The notes: generated by a model not told the origin, from the sequence alone. Positions 19,401 to 27,448 are shown, counted from the first letter of the stretch. The stretch: DNA of 64,000 bases from Methylomicrobium sp035916875 (GCF_035916875.1 NZ_JAXUHN010000077.1:1-64000), one strand, 5' to 3'. Program-made: numbers and translations.

Positions 19401-19532
19401 GCCGATCCGGTAGAAAAGCTGGCTCAGACCCGGCCGGTTATAAACGGCCAGCGGCGTCACGGTTTCGATACCTTCGCAGCAGCCGCAGGGAGCGTTATCG
19501 GCTTCCCGGCAACAATCGCATGGTTCTTTCAT
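16455..19532 (-). CDS. eCIS baseplate wedge protein (Afp12-like / baseplate J-like)
   Basis: 1025 aa. A large wedge component of the particle's baseplate. After the N-terminus come YPLSGLTTRDSNDPAIALLDAWATVADVLTFYQERIANEGYL-type motifs (residues about 75-120), characteristic of putative baseplate assembly proteins. The C-terminal half contains the J-like region (DRESRDQARKNTPLAVKALDRLVSTQDYLDFC, about 745-775). The extreme N-terminus has a dense cysteine cluster (C5, C7, C8, C16, C18, C19), a likely metal site or disulfide knot. It overlaps the preceding gene by 4 bp. Confidence 0.85.
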   Translation of the reverse strand: MKEPCDCCREADNAPCGCCEGIETVTPLAVYNRPGLSQLFYRIGTHSAFFTSMKARLSGFCLESQDAEGKPIKSYPLSGLTTRDSNDPAIALLDAWATVADVLTFYQERIANEGYLRTATERRSIIELAALVGYKPRPGVSASVFLAYNIDANTQEEVVIPAGSRSQSMPGPGEMPQAFETSDDLKARAAWNNLKPRLTRAQTQAAINSNNRIYLKGVNTGLGKNDALLIDFGNGVPVFKRVAEVLPDNKADRTLVNFIKPSAVPLNVLPAFNLIYQLVQPASIQPANRFQLRQDLRSQFALPVGAVFRSSGSSFDATSTIPPSNTIFRPAAQAGYAVLNAFSPVLRQHLGAADASTQLTDNPVKVYAFRAKASLFGHNAPREPRYEPRTLGGGEFPPPNPNAGNPLPQPWPEWQVDLGIDKDGIDEAGDTLYLDRAYKEVAAGDFIAIQQDGAEPTISSIGTVQNISRSAYGISGETTQITLQGATWWDPSHEPDIRKIRTTKVYAQPEALDMAEEPITNPVCGDADDPIELDGFYEGLEAGRWVIVSGERDIEGTNGVRFSELAVLASANQNIALNGSKSTALPGEKRHTFIKLAEKLAYCFRRDTVTIYGNVINATHGETRMEVLGSGNGARTLQKFTLKQAPLTHVSASTPSGTDSTLKVFVNNIEWRETDSLAGLEPSDRRFVTQTGNDDKTTVIFGNGIEGARLPSGIENIRAEYRNGIGKPGNVKAEQISLLLTKPLGVKEVINPLRASGGADRESRDQARKNTPLAVKALDRLVSTQDYLDFCRIYAGVGKAYAVELSDGRQSLVHVTIAGASDSPIDRNSDLYRNLRQSLHDFGDPFQKIRLAVRELLLIVIEAGISILPAYRWESVVAEVRAALLDAFSFERRELGQDVMLSEVFSVMQGVEGVAYVDVNAFGGVPEKQPLTEQEIEEVTHDGELPLTDSRRLLTPDEIADEVAKIISRIQGRNEEQLKKLSGNGALRVPQRLAVSLPVQGDLRPAQLAFLSPDVPATLILNQIK

Positions 19533-22369
19533 CGTCCCCCCCGCATATCGAGTGTCAATCTGCCGTTTTCGGGAAAGCCCGGATCGTTGTCGAGGCGGGC
19601 GATTTCAAAAGGTCCAAGCCGCAGCACGCCGTTTTCGATCTCATCGTTCGGCAGTTCGTTAAGCCGCTGGAATCGGGTGATTTCGACGCTTTCGACGCCT
19701 TCAACCGCCTGCGCGGCGGCGACCAACCTGCTTAAATACACGTCCTCGCCGAAGGTCAATTCGTCGGGATGGAAGATACCGCGTTTGCCATTAGCGCGCA
19801 GTTTATTACTAAAGACCTCGGACAATTCGGCTTTGACGTGGCCGCGCAAAAAATTCGGCAACACGCAAACCCGGATTGTGATGTCCAGCGGCACGCGCTC
19901 GGCGCTTCTGACCGTCAGATCATGGCCTATCCTTCGGAAACGGTGCAGCCTTTCGGTGATTTGCGTCAATAATGCGTCATCTGCGCTTTCCCTGCCTAAC
20001 GCATCGGCCGCGGTCAGCACCTCGTACCAACTGCCGTTCCAGCGTAATTTTGCGGCGGCGTTTTGTATCTTGTCCTTGAAGTCGCGCACCGTAATGTCGG
20101 CGTAATCCTGCGCAATCACCGCGCGTTGCAAGATGTTGCGAAACGCGCCGGGCGCGTACAATTTGATTTCGGCTACCGGTTCCGCCTCCATTCCGCCTTG
20201 CGCGGGCAGAGGATTGCTTATCGTGATGCCGCTGCCGTCCAGCACATTATTCTTCCGGACCATGTGCTTTATGATGTCGGCCCCGACGTTTCCGGCCAAG
20301 CCGTTGCCGGTCCGGTAGCGCGCTTGGAAAGATGTTCCCGCATCCGGTTTGAGGCCGAGGCCGTGATCGCCGAAACGCAGATGCGCGACCCGGTTATCGT
20401 CCATTTCGGCGACGAAGTGCCGGTTGTCGACGTTGCTGGCCAATAAATCGGGCTGCGGAGACCACGCTTTCAGCAATGCCGGCAAATCGTTTGCCAGCGC
20501 AGACGCCAAGGCGCCCGGCAATTCGGCCGGGTTATCCCGTTCTTTAAGATGTTTTCGGGTCGTTGCGGACAGGCGGCTTAGCAACATCCGCGCCGAACCG
20601 TCGGCAGGATTTTGCAGGCGGTTGGCCACGGCCAAGAGATCATTCAAATCCTGCCAGGAGAACAACGGCTCGTCGCCGCGCTCGCCGGGCGGGATGCTGC
20701 GGAGCATAATCTGCGGCAGGGCTTGCCGGACATTCTGGCGCAGGGCAAGGCTGGCCGGAGTGCCGGCGGACGCAGGCTGGCTGAAGGTCAAGGGAACCTT
20801 TTCGAGCATCGGCTGATAACGTCCGGACACCGCAGTGTTGTCCGACGCGGTTTCTTCGTCAATGCAACATTGTTGTTCGGATTGTTTCGGCACAACGCCC
20901 AATTCCTGCTCGCCGGACTTGCCGTGATCGACCAGCAGCACGTTGCCGCGGGCGATGCTGACCTTGTCGAAAATCTTGCAGTCCGGTGGCGAACCCAAGG
21001 AGGACAGGCAGAAAGGAAACGGCAAGGCGTCTTCTTCGGCCCACTCAATATTCACGACAGCTTGCCCGGTCAATGGATCGACATCGGCTTCGAGCCGCAT
21101 CAGTCGCACCGCGTGGCGATGCAGCGGGTCAGCATCCTGTTCCTGCCCGGTTTTCGGGCCTTTGACTTCGATGAGCACAAGCACGTCGCCTGCTTGCAGA
21201 TGCAATTTGGGGATTTTCGCTGCCACTGCCGCGGCAGCCGGAGCATCTTCGCTCGGCGCCGGTTTTTGATCGGCTCCACACTCAGGGTTTGTCTGGGAAC
21301 TCTCCGGCTCGATCAATTTTCCGAGTAAGGTCGCACCGGTCGAGCCGCGCGGCAGGCAACATTCCTGCTCGCCCCAGGTATAAAAATTTATCTCGCTATG
21401 ATCCCGGTGAAAGCTGATCCGATCCTTGTAGCCCGGTGTGATGACCGGTTCAAAGACTTCGTATTGCGAGGCCGGCAGATTTTGTAATTGCTCTTCGTTG
21501 ATCAGGCCGTCCGCCGACGGCAACAGCGTATTTAGCCGGGTCACAAAATAGAGTTCCCGCAGAGGTATTTCCGGTAAATCGTTCTCGGTTTCGACGCAGA
21601 TCCACGTTCTCGCGTTGCAGCCTTCATGGATCGGGTAATCGACCAGGCGCGCATGACGACGCACGGAAATGCGCTGGCGCGCGGTATTCAGATAGGCTTC
21701 GGTCGCGGCCGCATCCTGGTAATAGCTCAGATGGTCGCCGGCATAAGCCAGGATTTCGACTAGCGCGATGCCGATGTCAGGCGCATGCCGTTCCTTCCAG
21801 TCGGGCAGCAACAGCGCCAGGCGGTCCAGCAGCAACTGTCGGAAGCTCGCATAATCTTTCGCAAGATAGTTGATGTCGGGTTCGGCGGCCGTTTCGGGGG
21901 GGCAGACTGCCGGCGTTTGGCAGTCGAAATCGTTCGGGCAGTCGATCTTGAAGCTGAAATCGATCCGGTTGTAACGCGGATCGAACGCCGGATGCGGTCG
22001 CGAACGATTCTGGTCGTCTTTTTCGACGACTCGCAAGGTGTAGGTCGAATGATCGCCTGCCTTGTCGACTGCGACCTCCATGTAATCGTCGAAGTCGGCG
22101 CTATCGGAACGGTGGATTTCGATGCCGGTCACCTGGATGTTGCGGATGCGCCGGCCGCCGTCGATCACAATATTGGCTTTGTCGAGTTCGACTGCGGCCT
22201 TGCCGAGAAAAAAAACCCGGAGATGGCGCTGGTTTTCCAATATCGGTTCGGGCGTGCCGATCGAGCCGACTTCCAGATAATCGAGGCCGTTCAGCGTCGC
22301 CTGCCTACGCACCTTCTGGCGGCGAAGCCGGCTATTGCAATGCAGAGTTGTCGTAGAACAAATCGTCAT
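19529..22369 (-). CDS. eCIS baseplate J/gp6-like protein (Afp11-like)
   Basis: 946 aa. Predicted second baseplate wedge protein. It has the motif NYLAKDYASFRQLLLDRLALLLPDW (residues about 155-180) followed by ALVEILAYAGDHLSYYQDAAATEAYLNTARQR, the conserved N-terminal region of this class. The C-terminal J-like segment is FRNILQRAVIAQDYADITVRDFKDKIQNAAAK (about 735-770). It overlaps gp25 upstream and the Afp12-like gene downstream by 4 bp each, so translation is probably coupled. The two wedge proteins and gp25 together would form the ring around the spike. Confidence 0.85.
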   Translation of the reverse strand: MTICSTTTLHCNSRLRRQKVRRQATLNGLDYLEVGSIGTPEPILENQRHLRVFFLGKAAVELDKANIVIDGGRRIRNIQVTGIEIHRSDSADFDDYMEVAVDKAGDHSTYTLRVVEKDDQNRSRPHPAFDPRYNRIDFSFKIDCPNDFDCQTPAVCPPETAAEPDINYLAKDYASFRQLLLDRLALLLPDWKERHAPDIGIALVEILAYAGDHLSYYQDAAATEAYLNTARQRISVRRHARLVDYPIHEGCNARTWICVETENDLPEIPLRELYFVTRLNTLLPSADGLINEEQLQNLPASQYEVFEPVITPGYKDRISFHRDHSEINFYTWGEQECCLPRGSTGATLLGKLIEPESSQTNPECGADQKPAPSEDAPAAAAVAAKIPKLHLQAGDVLVLIEVKGPKTGQEQDADPLHRHAVRLMRLEADVDPLTGQAVVNIEWAEEDALPFPFCLSSLGSPPDCKIFDKVSIARGNVLLVDHGKSGEQELGVVPKQSEQQCCIDEETASDNTAVSGRYQPMLEKVPLTFSQPASAGTPASLALRQNVRQALPQIMLRSIPPGERGDEPLFSWQDLNDLLAVANRLQNPADGSARMLLSRLSATTRKHLKERDNPAELPGALASALANDLPALLKAWSPQPDLLASNVDNRHFVAEMDDNRVAHLRFGDHGLGLKPDAGTSFQARYRTGNGLAGNVGADIIKHMVRKNNVLDGSGITISNPLPAQGGMEAEPVAEIKLYAPGAFRNILQRAVIAQDYADITVRDFKDKIQNAAAKLRWNGSWYEVLTAADALGRESADDALLTQITERLHRFRRIGHDLTVRSAERVPLDITIRVCVLPNFLRGHVKAELSEVFSNKLRANGKRGIFHPDELTFGEDVYLSRLVAAAQAVEGVESVEITRFQRLNELPNDEIENGVLRLGPFEIARLDNDPGFPENGRLTLDMRGGR

Positions 22370-22731
22370 GCGGCGGTACTCCGAGTGAAGGTGGCTGCGG
22401 TGATCTGACCGGTCCGGCGTACCCGGTAGCTCAAATCAACGCGCAGGGCCGCGTCTGCACTGGTCACTTCCAGGTTTTGAATTTCGATCAGGTCGCCGAG
22501 CCACTGCTGCAAACCGGCCTGAATAGTAAATTGTAACGTCGCTGCCAGTTCCGGGCTGTTCGGGGCAAAGATCAATTGCAGGATGCCGCTGCCGAAATCG
22601 GGCCGGTTGATTCGCTCGCCGACGTTCGTGAACAGAAACTGCTCGATCATGTCGCGGACATGATCGTCGTCATCGGTCGTCGCGGTGCGGCCGCGATGGT
22701 CGAAATGAAACGGGAAATCGATATTGAACAT
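22366..22731 (-). CDS. gp25-like baseplate protein (Afp9-like)
   Basis: 121 aa. Short gp25/GPW-family protein that joins the baseplate to the sheath in phage tails, T6SS and eCIS. The family pattern is clear: EQFLFTNVGERINRPDFGSGILQLIFAPNS (residues about 29-57), with the conserved ER..RP.FG core, then QAGLQQWLGDLIEIQNLEV. Length is normal. It lies between the PAAR-like tip gene (9-bp gap) and the Afp11-like gene (4-bp overlap), the order expected of eCIS baseplate genes. Confidence 0.9.
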   Translation of the reverse strand: MFNIDFPFHFDHRGRTATTDDDDHVRDMIEQFLFTNVGERINRPDFGSGILQLIFAPNSPELAATLQFTIQAGLQQWLGDLIEIQNLEVTSADAALRVDLSYRVRRTGQITAATFTRSTAA

Positions 22732-22740
22732 TGTCGTCTC

Positions 22741-23064
22741 CTAAAGCGCACTGACGCGGGTTTGCATCGCGACGATCAGCAGCGGCGCGCCGGTCGGCGC
22801 ACAGATGGCCTGGCTACTTTGCACGACCAACGGCTGACCGTTCGAAAATACACGCGTCGCGCCGCTGATCCATTGCGCGGTTACACAGGGGCCGTTCGCG
22901 GCCGGCGGTGGGGGCAAGGTGCATCCGGCGACGACATAGGGCGCCGCGATCGTTACGATCGGCTGGCCGCTGACCATGACCCTGGGGTTCGGCACGGTCG
23001 GCTGGGCCTGTCCCGCATGCGGACACAGCACCTGCGCGCCAACATGAACTAAAAATCCCGGCAT
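22741..23064 (-). CDS. PAAR-like spike-tip protein (Afp10-like)
   Basis: 107 aa. Small, Pro/Gly-rich protein with paired Cys and His (VLCPHAGQAQP, residues about 12-22; later VAGCTLPPPP, GPCVTAQW and AICAPTGAP). This fits the PAAR-like tips that cap the central spike, with Cys/His side chains likely binding a metal ion at the point. It has no effector extension, so it is a structural tip. It sits between the OB-fold spike gene and gp25 with gaps of 9 bp on each side. Confidence 0.8.
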   Translation of the reverse strand: MPGFLVHVGAQVLCPHAGQAQPTVPNPRVMVSGQPIVTIAAPYVVAGCTLPPPPAANGPCVTAQWISGATRVFSNGQPLVVQSSQAICAPTGAPLLIVAMQTRVSAL

Positions 23065-23073
23065 AGCGCCTCC

Positions 23074-23583
23074 TCAGGTAATCACCAATGCGCCGTTATT
23101 GATCGTGACGGTCGGGCCGGTCATGATCAGACTGGCGCCTTTGCCGTTCTGAATATAAATGCCGGTGTCGTTCACGATGATCGATGCGCCGGTCGTGCTT
23201 TTCAGCATGATGCCGCCGGTCGGCCCCGGCAGATCGCTGATCACGAAAGTATTTTGCAGACCGGTTTGCAGCAGCATGCTCGGACTGGCCGGATTGCCGG
23301 CCAACGCCAACGCCGGTACCTCGGCCGCCGAGCCATACCAGCAGCCGCTCCAGATCGGATAGTCGGGATCGCCCTGTTCGAATTCGACCCAGACCCCCGC
23401 GCCGATCTGCGGCAGCAGATAAGCGCCCGTTTGTTTGCCCGAACTCGGAAAGCAGGGCATCGCCCACGATGTCGGCACCAGCCCCGCGACATCTGGCACT
23501 TGCACCTGCAAGCGGCCGGTTTGCAACGGATCCACGTTGTTCAACACGGTGCCCCGGTATTTTCCGTAGTAAGACTGAGTCAT
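23074..23583 (-). CDS. gp5/VgrG OB-fold spike protein
   Basis: 169 aa. Central spike subunit. Residues 5-100 carry the phage baseplate V / gp5 OB-fold pattern: KYRGTVLNNVDPLQTGRLQVQVPDVAG, then GAGVWVEFEQGDPDYPIWSGCWYG. The C-terminal part (ITSTTGASIIV-like stretch, IYIQNGKGASLIMTGPTVTINNGALVIT) is a short beta-prism like the needle end of VgrG. In Afp-type clusters hub and spike are fused in Afp8; here they are two genes overlapping by 4 bp (23580-23583), suggesting coupled translation in fixed ratio. Confidence 0.85.
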   Translation of the reverse strand: MTQSYYGKYRGTVLNNVDPLQTGRLQVQVPDVAGLVPTSWAMPCFPSSGKQTGAYLLPQIGAGVWVEFEQGDPDYPIWSGCWYGSAAEVPALALAGNPASPSMLLQTGLQNTFVISDLPGPTGGIMLKSTTGASIIVNDTGIYIQNGKGASLIMTGPTVTINNGALVIT

Positions 23584-24704
23584 ACCGGCACCCTCGGCGT
23601 AATGGAGACCAGGCCGTTTCGGGTCAGGGTGAAGTTCTGTTTGAACTCGCCCTGTTTCAACGTGCTGGTGACCTTCTTGACAAAATATAAGCCGTCATAA
23701 GCGAGCCCCACACCTCTTACGCCGACCAACTGCCGGGCTCTCAAAATCCGTCCGTAGCGCGTCACATCCAAGTCGCCCACGCCTTCGACCGCATCCGCCG
23801 AACGCGCGGCAGCGGCGACGCCTTTGGCGATCGCCTGCGACGGCGACAGTTTGGCGGTGTCCCTGAGTACGGTCACGTTCGTGATTGGCGCCGGTATCAA
23901 CCCCAACGGCGGTTGCAGCGGGTTAATGTCCGGAATCGGCAACGGAATCGGTATCTTGGTCAGCGAATTCTGAATCAGCACGACCGGGATCGTGGTTTCG
24001 GAGGTCTTAAAACTGAAACGGATCGACTCGACATTGGTATAGGAGTCCATGTCGACATTCAGGGCCGGTTGCGGCGGGCCGACCTTGATTTGGGGGCCCC
24101 AGTAGGCAATGTTCGTGCCCGGCGCGGGACCGGGGTCGATATAAAACACATAACCGGCATCCTCCGCGAGCTTTTTGATGTAGGCTAAATCGGTGCCTTG
24201 TTGCGCCGGTATTCGTTCGACCGGAATCGGCACGTCCGGGAACAGATTCGGAATGATCAACGGAATCAGGCCGAACACAGCATACTTGGCGATGATCAGC
24301 GCAATGCGGCCTTCGACCGGAATCGCCGGAAACGGAAAACCGCTGAAATCGATCAAATCCATCACCTTGGTCAAATCCTCGCCCATCACGGTCAGCGTCG
24401 ATTTGCCGGGTTCGCTGCCCGGCGCGATCTGATTATGGGTCATTACCCCGTCCATCAACACCTGCGGCGTGCCGTCGATCGTGGCGATAATGATCACGCG
24501 CAGCATCGGCGTCTGCCCTGCCGCTACCAGAAAAATCGTTTGCAACGGCGAGCGGTTGGTCAACGTGAATGTCAGTTTAAACCCGCTGGCTGCGCCGGTA
24601 TCCTGGGTCACTTCGACGCCGGTCAGCGCATCGAGCACTGGTCTCGGCACCGGTATCGGCACCACCGGTCCGACCAGCAAGGTCAGATGTACGCCTTTAT
24701 GCAT
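23580..24704 (-). CDS. gp27/VgrG-N-like hub protein (Afp8 N-terminal half equivalent)
   Basis: 374 aa. Hub protein beneath the tube. The pattern is typical of late-control-D/gp27-like hubs: an N-terminal strand-rich region (HLTLLVGPVVPIPVPRPVLDALTGVEVTQD, residues about 6-35), YAVFGLIPLIIPNLFP, then YIKKLAEDAGYVFYIDPGPAPG (about 174-195), the conserved hub segment, and near the end GVRGVGLAYDGLYFVKKVTSTLKQGEFKQNFTLTRNG. It overlaps the LysM gene by 8 bp and the OB-fold spike gene by 4 bp. Confidence 0.85.
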   Translation of the reverse strand: MHKGVHLTLLVGPVVPIPVPRPVLDALTGVEVTQDTGAASGFKLTFTLTNRSPLQTIFLVAAGQTPMLRVIIIATIDGTPQVLMDGVMTHNQIAPGSEPGKSTLTVMGEDLTKVMDLIDFSGFPFPAIPVEGRIALIIAKYAVFGLIPLIIPNLFPDVPIPVERIPAQQGTDLAYIKKLAEDAGYVFYIDPGPAPGTNIAYWGPQIKVGPPQPALNVDMDSYTNVESIRFSFKTSETTIPVVLIQNSLTKIPIPLPIPDINPLQPPLGLIPAPITNVTVLRDTAKLSPSQAIAKGVAAAARSADAVEGVGDLDVTRYGRILRARQLVGVRGVGLAYDGLYFVKKVTSTLKQGEFKQNFTLTRNGLVSITPRVPV

Positions 24705-25059
24705 CCGACGCCCCCGGAATACCTTGCGGTAGGGTGATGCGGAGCCTGCGTCCGACCGTTTCGGTCAGTTCGGCAGGACGCAGCGCCCGGTTCGCATCGC
24801 AGAGTTGCCAGAATTGTTCGGGGTCGCCCTGATAATGAGCAGCAATGTTATCCAGCCGCTCGCCCTGGGTCACGACATGCTCTTGCAACAGCGCATATTG
24901 TTCAGGTTGCGGCACAAAACGGCGTTGCAGATAAATCGCCTCTCTGCCGTCCGGCAAGGTCAAGGTCGACGTGTCGAGGCCATGATAGCGGCTGCCGGGC
25001 GGAAACAGCGCGCTGGCCGGCGAATTTGCCTGCATCATCATGCTCATAGGATCTATCAT
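24697..25059 (-). CDS. LysM-domain eCIS protein (Afp7 C-terminal-like)
   Basis: 120 aa. Contains one LysM-like module at residues about 60-110 (HVVTQGERLDNIAAHYQGDPEQFWQLCDANRALRPAEL...GRRLRITLP). In phage tails and eCIS, LysM modules of this kind are structural parts of the inner baseplate, not cell-wall hydrolases. In Afp particles this module is fused to a CIS-tube domain; here the tube-domain gene (25080-25736) is separate and directly upstream. The start ATG 25059 is chosen because it gives the full N-terminal Met-rich segment and a 20-bp gap to the previous gene. Confidence 0.85.
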   Translation of the reverse strand: MIDPMSMMMQANSPASALFPPGSRYHGLDTSTLTLPDGREAIYLQRRFVPQPEQYALLQEHVVTQGERLDNIAAHYQGDPEQFWQLCDANRALRPAELTETVGRRLRITLPQGIPGASDA

Positions 25060-25079
25060 CTTTTTCTCCCGTCCAGGCG

Positions 25080-25736
25080 TTAAGGAATGCCATTGATGCC
25101 GAGTGTGGCAAAGCCACCGCTCCGGTGCCTTGCCGATAATTGTTCTTTGTTTTGTAAAAAGCGCATGAATAGCGTTCCGCCTTTATGCGAAAACCCCAAG
25201 TCGTCGATGCTCAACACCCGCATGCCGAGACTGACTTTGGCGCGGATCGGGTTCAATGAGGGGTCGAAGGCCTCTTCGGTGATGCTGAATTCGGTCAGCC
25301 GAACCGGTACGATCCGATTCCTGCTCCAGACAAACAATGTCAACGGCGCTTCGACCGGCACGATCTCCAGCGTTCCCGAATTGGCCAGGTTGTCATTCGC
25401 CTGCAACTGGCTGCTGCTCGGATAGATTAGCGTCTCCAGCGCGGCAAGTTGGGCATGCAGGCCGTTTTGCACGATTTCGTCATGCTGGTCGGGAAACTCC
25501 AGTTGATCGGCCGCATCGATTTCGGCCTCCAATTTGATTGTTTCAATCGGTGGCCCCTTCAAGCGCAACGCTTCCGAGCGGTCGCCGCCGCTGGTAAAAC
25601 TCTGAATCTGAAAAGAACGATTCAGCGAATCTGCGTTGTATTGCAGTGCAATAATGCGCAACACCGCGCCGGTGCCGGGATTCAGCAACACAATGCCGCC
25701 TTTGATCAGTTTGGGCGAGCCGGGGAATGTGGTCAT
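25080..25736 (-). CDS. CIS tube-family baseplate protein (Afp7 N-terminal-like)
   Basis: 218 aa. N-terminal region KLIKGGIVLLNPGTGAVLRIIALQYNADSLNRSFQIQSF (residues about 9-45), then GPPIETIKLEAEIDAADQLEFP and a C-terminal VRLTEFSITEEAFDPSLNPIRAKVSLGMRVLSIDDL (about 148-183), all typical of the contractile injection system tube-initiator family that joins the inner tube to the baseplate. The last two motifs are the most conserved. It precedes the LysM gene by 20 bp. The 35-bp gap upstream separates it from the Ig-like gene. Confidence 0.85.
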   Translation of the reverse strand: MTTFPGSPKLIKGGIVLLNPGTGAVLRIIALQYNADSLNRSFQIQSFTSGGDRSEALRLKGPPIETIKLEAEIDAADQLEFPDQHDEIVQNGLHAQLAALETLIYPSSSQLQANDNLANSGTLEIVPVEAPLTLFVWSRNRIVPVRLTEFSITEEAFDPSLNPIRAKVSLGMRVLSIDDLGFSHKGGTLFMRFLQNKEQLSARHRSGGFATLGINGIP

Positions 25737-25771
25737 TCTAATCTTCTCCTAGAAGAGTGCGTTTTAAGCAG

Positions 25772-26194
25772 TCAGCGCACTACCAACTGAACGATATTCG
25801 ACGCAATGACAAGTGGATACAGACTCTCTGCCGGCAGCCGACTCGTGCCCGGATGAAAGACCGCCAAGATATAATAGCGACCCGCGTCTAGCTGATAATC
25901 TTTAGACGCCGTGCCGCTGACATAGCATAGATCCGCTAGATCTACGACAACCGTTGCGGCCGGGGCTAAGTCGATGGTGCTATAGGCAATATGCGCTTTC
26001 CTCGCGGCCTTGGGCGTGACGATATTCCACAGTCGATCGAAAACCACTAGATTCAGGGCCGAGTTATAGAATGGGTGCGTCAATGACAATGGCTGTTCGC
26101 CGCGATTGGTTAAAAACAAACGTCCGCCGACCGGCGCGCCTGCGGAGGTTTCGGCCGGGAGTTTGAGTTCAAGAGCAAGTACGGATGCGGTCAT
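25772..26194 (-). CDS. Ig-like beta-sandwich protein of unknown role in the eCIS operon
   Basis: 140 aa, no named family. The alternating strands (ASVLALELKLPAETSAGAPVGGRLFLTNRGEQPLSLTHPFYNSALNLVVFDRLWNIV...IDLAPAATVVVDLADLCY...LDAGRYYILAVFHP) predict an immunoglobulin-like sandwich. The overall plan (G-x-P-x-x-x-x-F/L-x-x-N-x-x, LxPG-like turn, GxYxLxxxF) resembles intracellular proteinase inhibitors of the BsuPI type as well as fibre domains. It sits directly behind the HExxH protein gene (23-bp gap), so an inhibitor or cargo-chaperone role is possible but unproven. No signal peptide. Confidence 0.5.
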   Translation of the reverse strand: MTASVLALELKLPAETSAGAPVGGRLFLTNRGEQPLSLTHPFYNSALNLVVFDRLWNIVTPKAARKAHIAYSTIDLAPAATVVVDLADLCYVSGTASKDYQLDAGRYYILAVFHPGTSRLPAESLYPLVIASNIVQLVVR

Positions 26195-26217
26195 TTTAAG
26201 TTTCTCATACAGTCAAA

Positions 26218-27411
26218 TCACGTAATGCCATTATTGACGCACACCGGACAGGCTGCCGGTCCCCATCCCCGATTTCGCGCGTTGACACAAAGCTGCCGAA
26301 TGCGCGGTGCCACGACAACGCGTTCGGCGGCTTGGGTATTGATATTGGGGTCTGGGATTCCCCAGAAGGCTGGATAATTGCCACTGGCGTTGCTGGTCTG
26401 GATGGCATTGGTAAACGCTGCCGATGAGCGCATGGCCGCGGTCGCCGCCGATCGACGCCGAGTAGCACCGGCGGCCGGAACACTCAGCCCGTCGATGATG
26501 GCCTGTTGCGCCGGCCAGTCGCTCCCCATGCTCGTCCGCCATTCGTCCACATGCACTTGTTCGTGCGCGCGCACGGCAGCCAGCATGTAAAAGTTGCCGG
26601 GGCAATTTCCCAAGGCATCGAGGTCAGAAACCTGGGTACAAAAGTTGGCTGCGGTGCTATTGCCAACAGTCGGCTCACGCTGGCCAGCCAGTTGCCGGCT
26701 AAAGGTGCGCACCACCGAACGCACTCTTCGCACCCGCAACCGCCAGTTGGCGCCATCACGGCAGGTGCGCGTTGCCACCTGTAACGGATCCGGAGACGTA
26801 ATGCCCCACGTGCAAGCGCCGATCGCCGCTCTCTGTGCCGCAGTACTCCGACCCACGGAAAATCCGACCGGAGCATTGCGGGGAGCGGGACATAGGGTCT
26901 TCACCTCTCCTGGCCCCCCAAAGGGAAGCGCCGTCTGTAGGACCATGAACTCGACCTTGGCCTTGGGTCCCTGCTCTTCTGTCTCATCGGGCGATGGAGC
27001 CGACTCTGCCGAGGCGGCTGGCTCGGTTTCAGATATCGCTGAATCCGGTGCGGGTTGTTCTTCCTCGTCTTCCAAGACAGAGTCTTCTTCGGCATCGGCC
27101 TGGGCGGGGATTGCTTCCTTGATTTCCGCAGCCGCCTCCGCATCCGCCTTGTCGTTTGGCAATGCCTTATCCTTGACCTGCTCGGCGCGAACCGGTGCAC
27201 CGGCCGGAAATGCGCTACTATCCAAAGCAATAGAGCTCACTCTAAATTGGGCTTGCGGACCGCGTCTCTTTCTTTTGCCGCATTCCTCGCACTCGCCGCC
27301 CGCAAATGTATGATTGCCGCAAGCGCATTTACGCCGAAAGATGCCGTTCGAGAGCGGCGCGACGAATACGGGATTGCTATACTTCAACGGATTATGCGCT
27401 ATTTCGCTCAT
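26218..27411 (-). CDS. Candidate eCIS cargo: Cys-tagged protein with HExxH motif
   Basis: 397 aa. Residues 26-49 contain a tight cysteine motif, RRKCACGN...ECEECGKRKR (C29, C31, C41, C44), like the N-terminal RKCACGG..CEEC tags of eCIS-associated proteins that carry a metallopeptidase-like DUF4157 domain. Residues about 65-140 are acidic, Ala/Pro/Glu-rich and probably disordered. The C-terminal half has HEQVHVDEW (H283, E284, H287), a zincin-type metal-binding motif, with several Cys around it. This matches tag, flexible linker and enzyme. No signal peptide. Function as a delivered metallopeptidase is inference; the third zinc ligand was not identified. Confidence 0.65.
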   Translation of the reverse strand: MSEIAHNPLKYSNPVFVAPLSNGIFRRKCACGNHTFAGGECEECGKRKRRGPQAQFRVSSIALDSSAFPAGAPVRAEQVKDKALPNDKADAEAAAEIKEAIPAQADAEEDSVLEDEEEQPAPDSAISETEPAASAESAPSPDETEEQGPKAKVEFMVLQTALPFGGPGEVKTLCPAPRNAPVGFSVGRSTAAQRAAIGACTWGITSPDPLQVATRTCRDGANWRLRVRRVRSVVRTFSRQLAGQREPTVGNSTAANFCTQVSDLDALGNCPGNFYMLAAVRAHEQVHVDEWRTSMGSDWPAQQAIIDGLSVPAAGATRRRSAATAAMRSSAAFTNAIQTSNASGNYPAFWGIPDPNINTQAAERVVVAPRIRQLCVNARNRGWGPAACPVCVNNGIT

Positions 27412-27448
27412 ATACGGCCTCGATCATGCGGTTCCCCCGCGCATTGTT

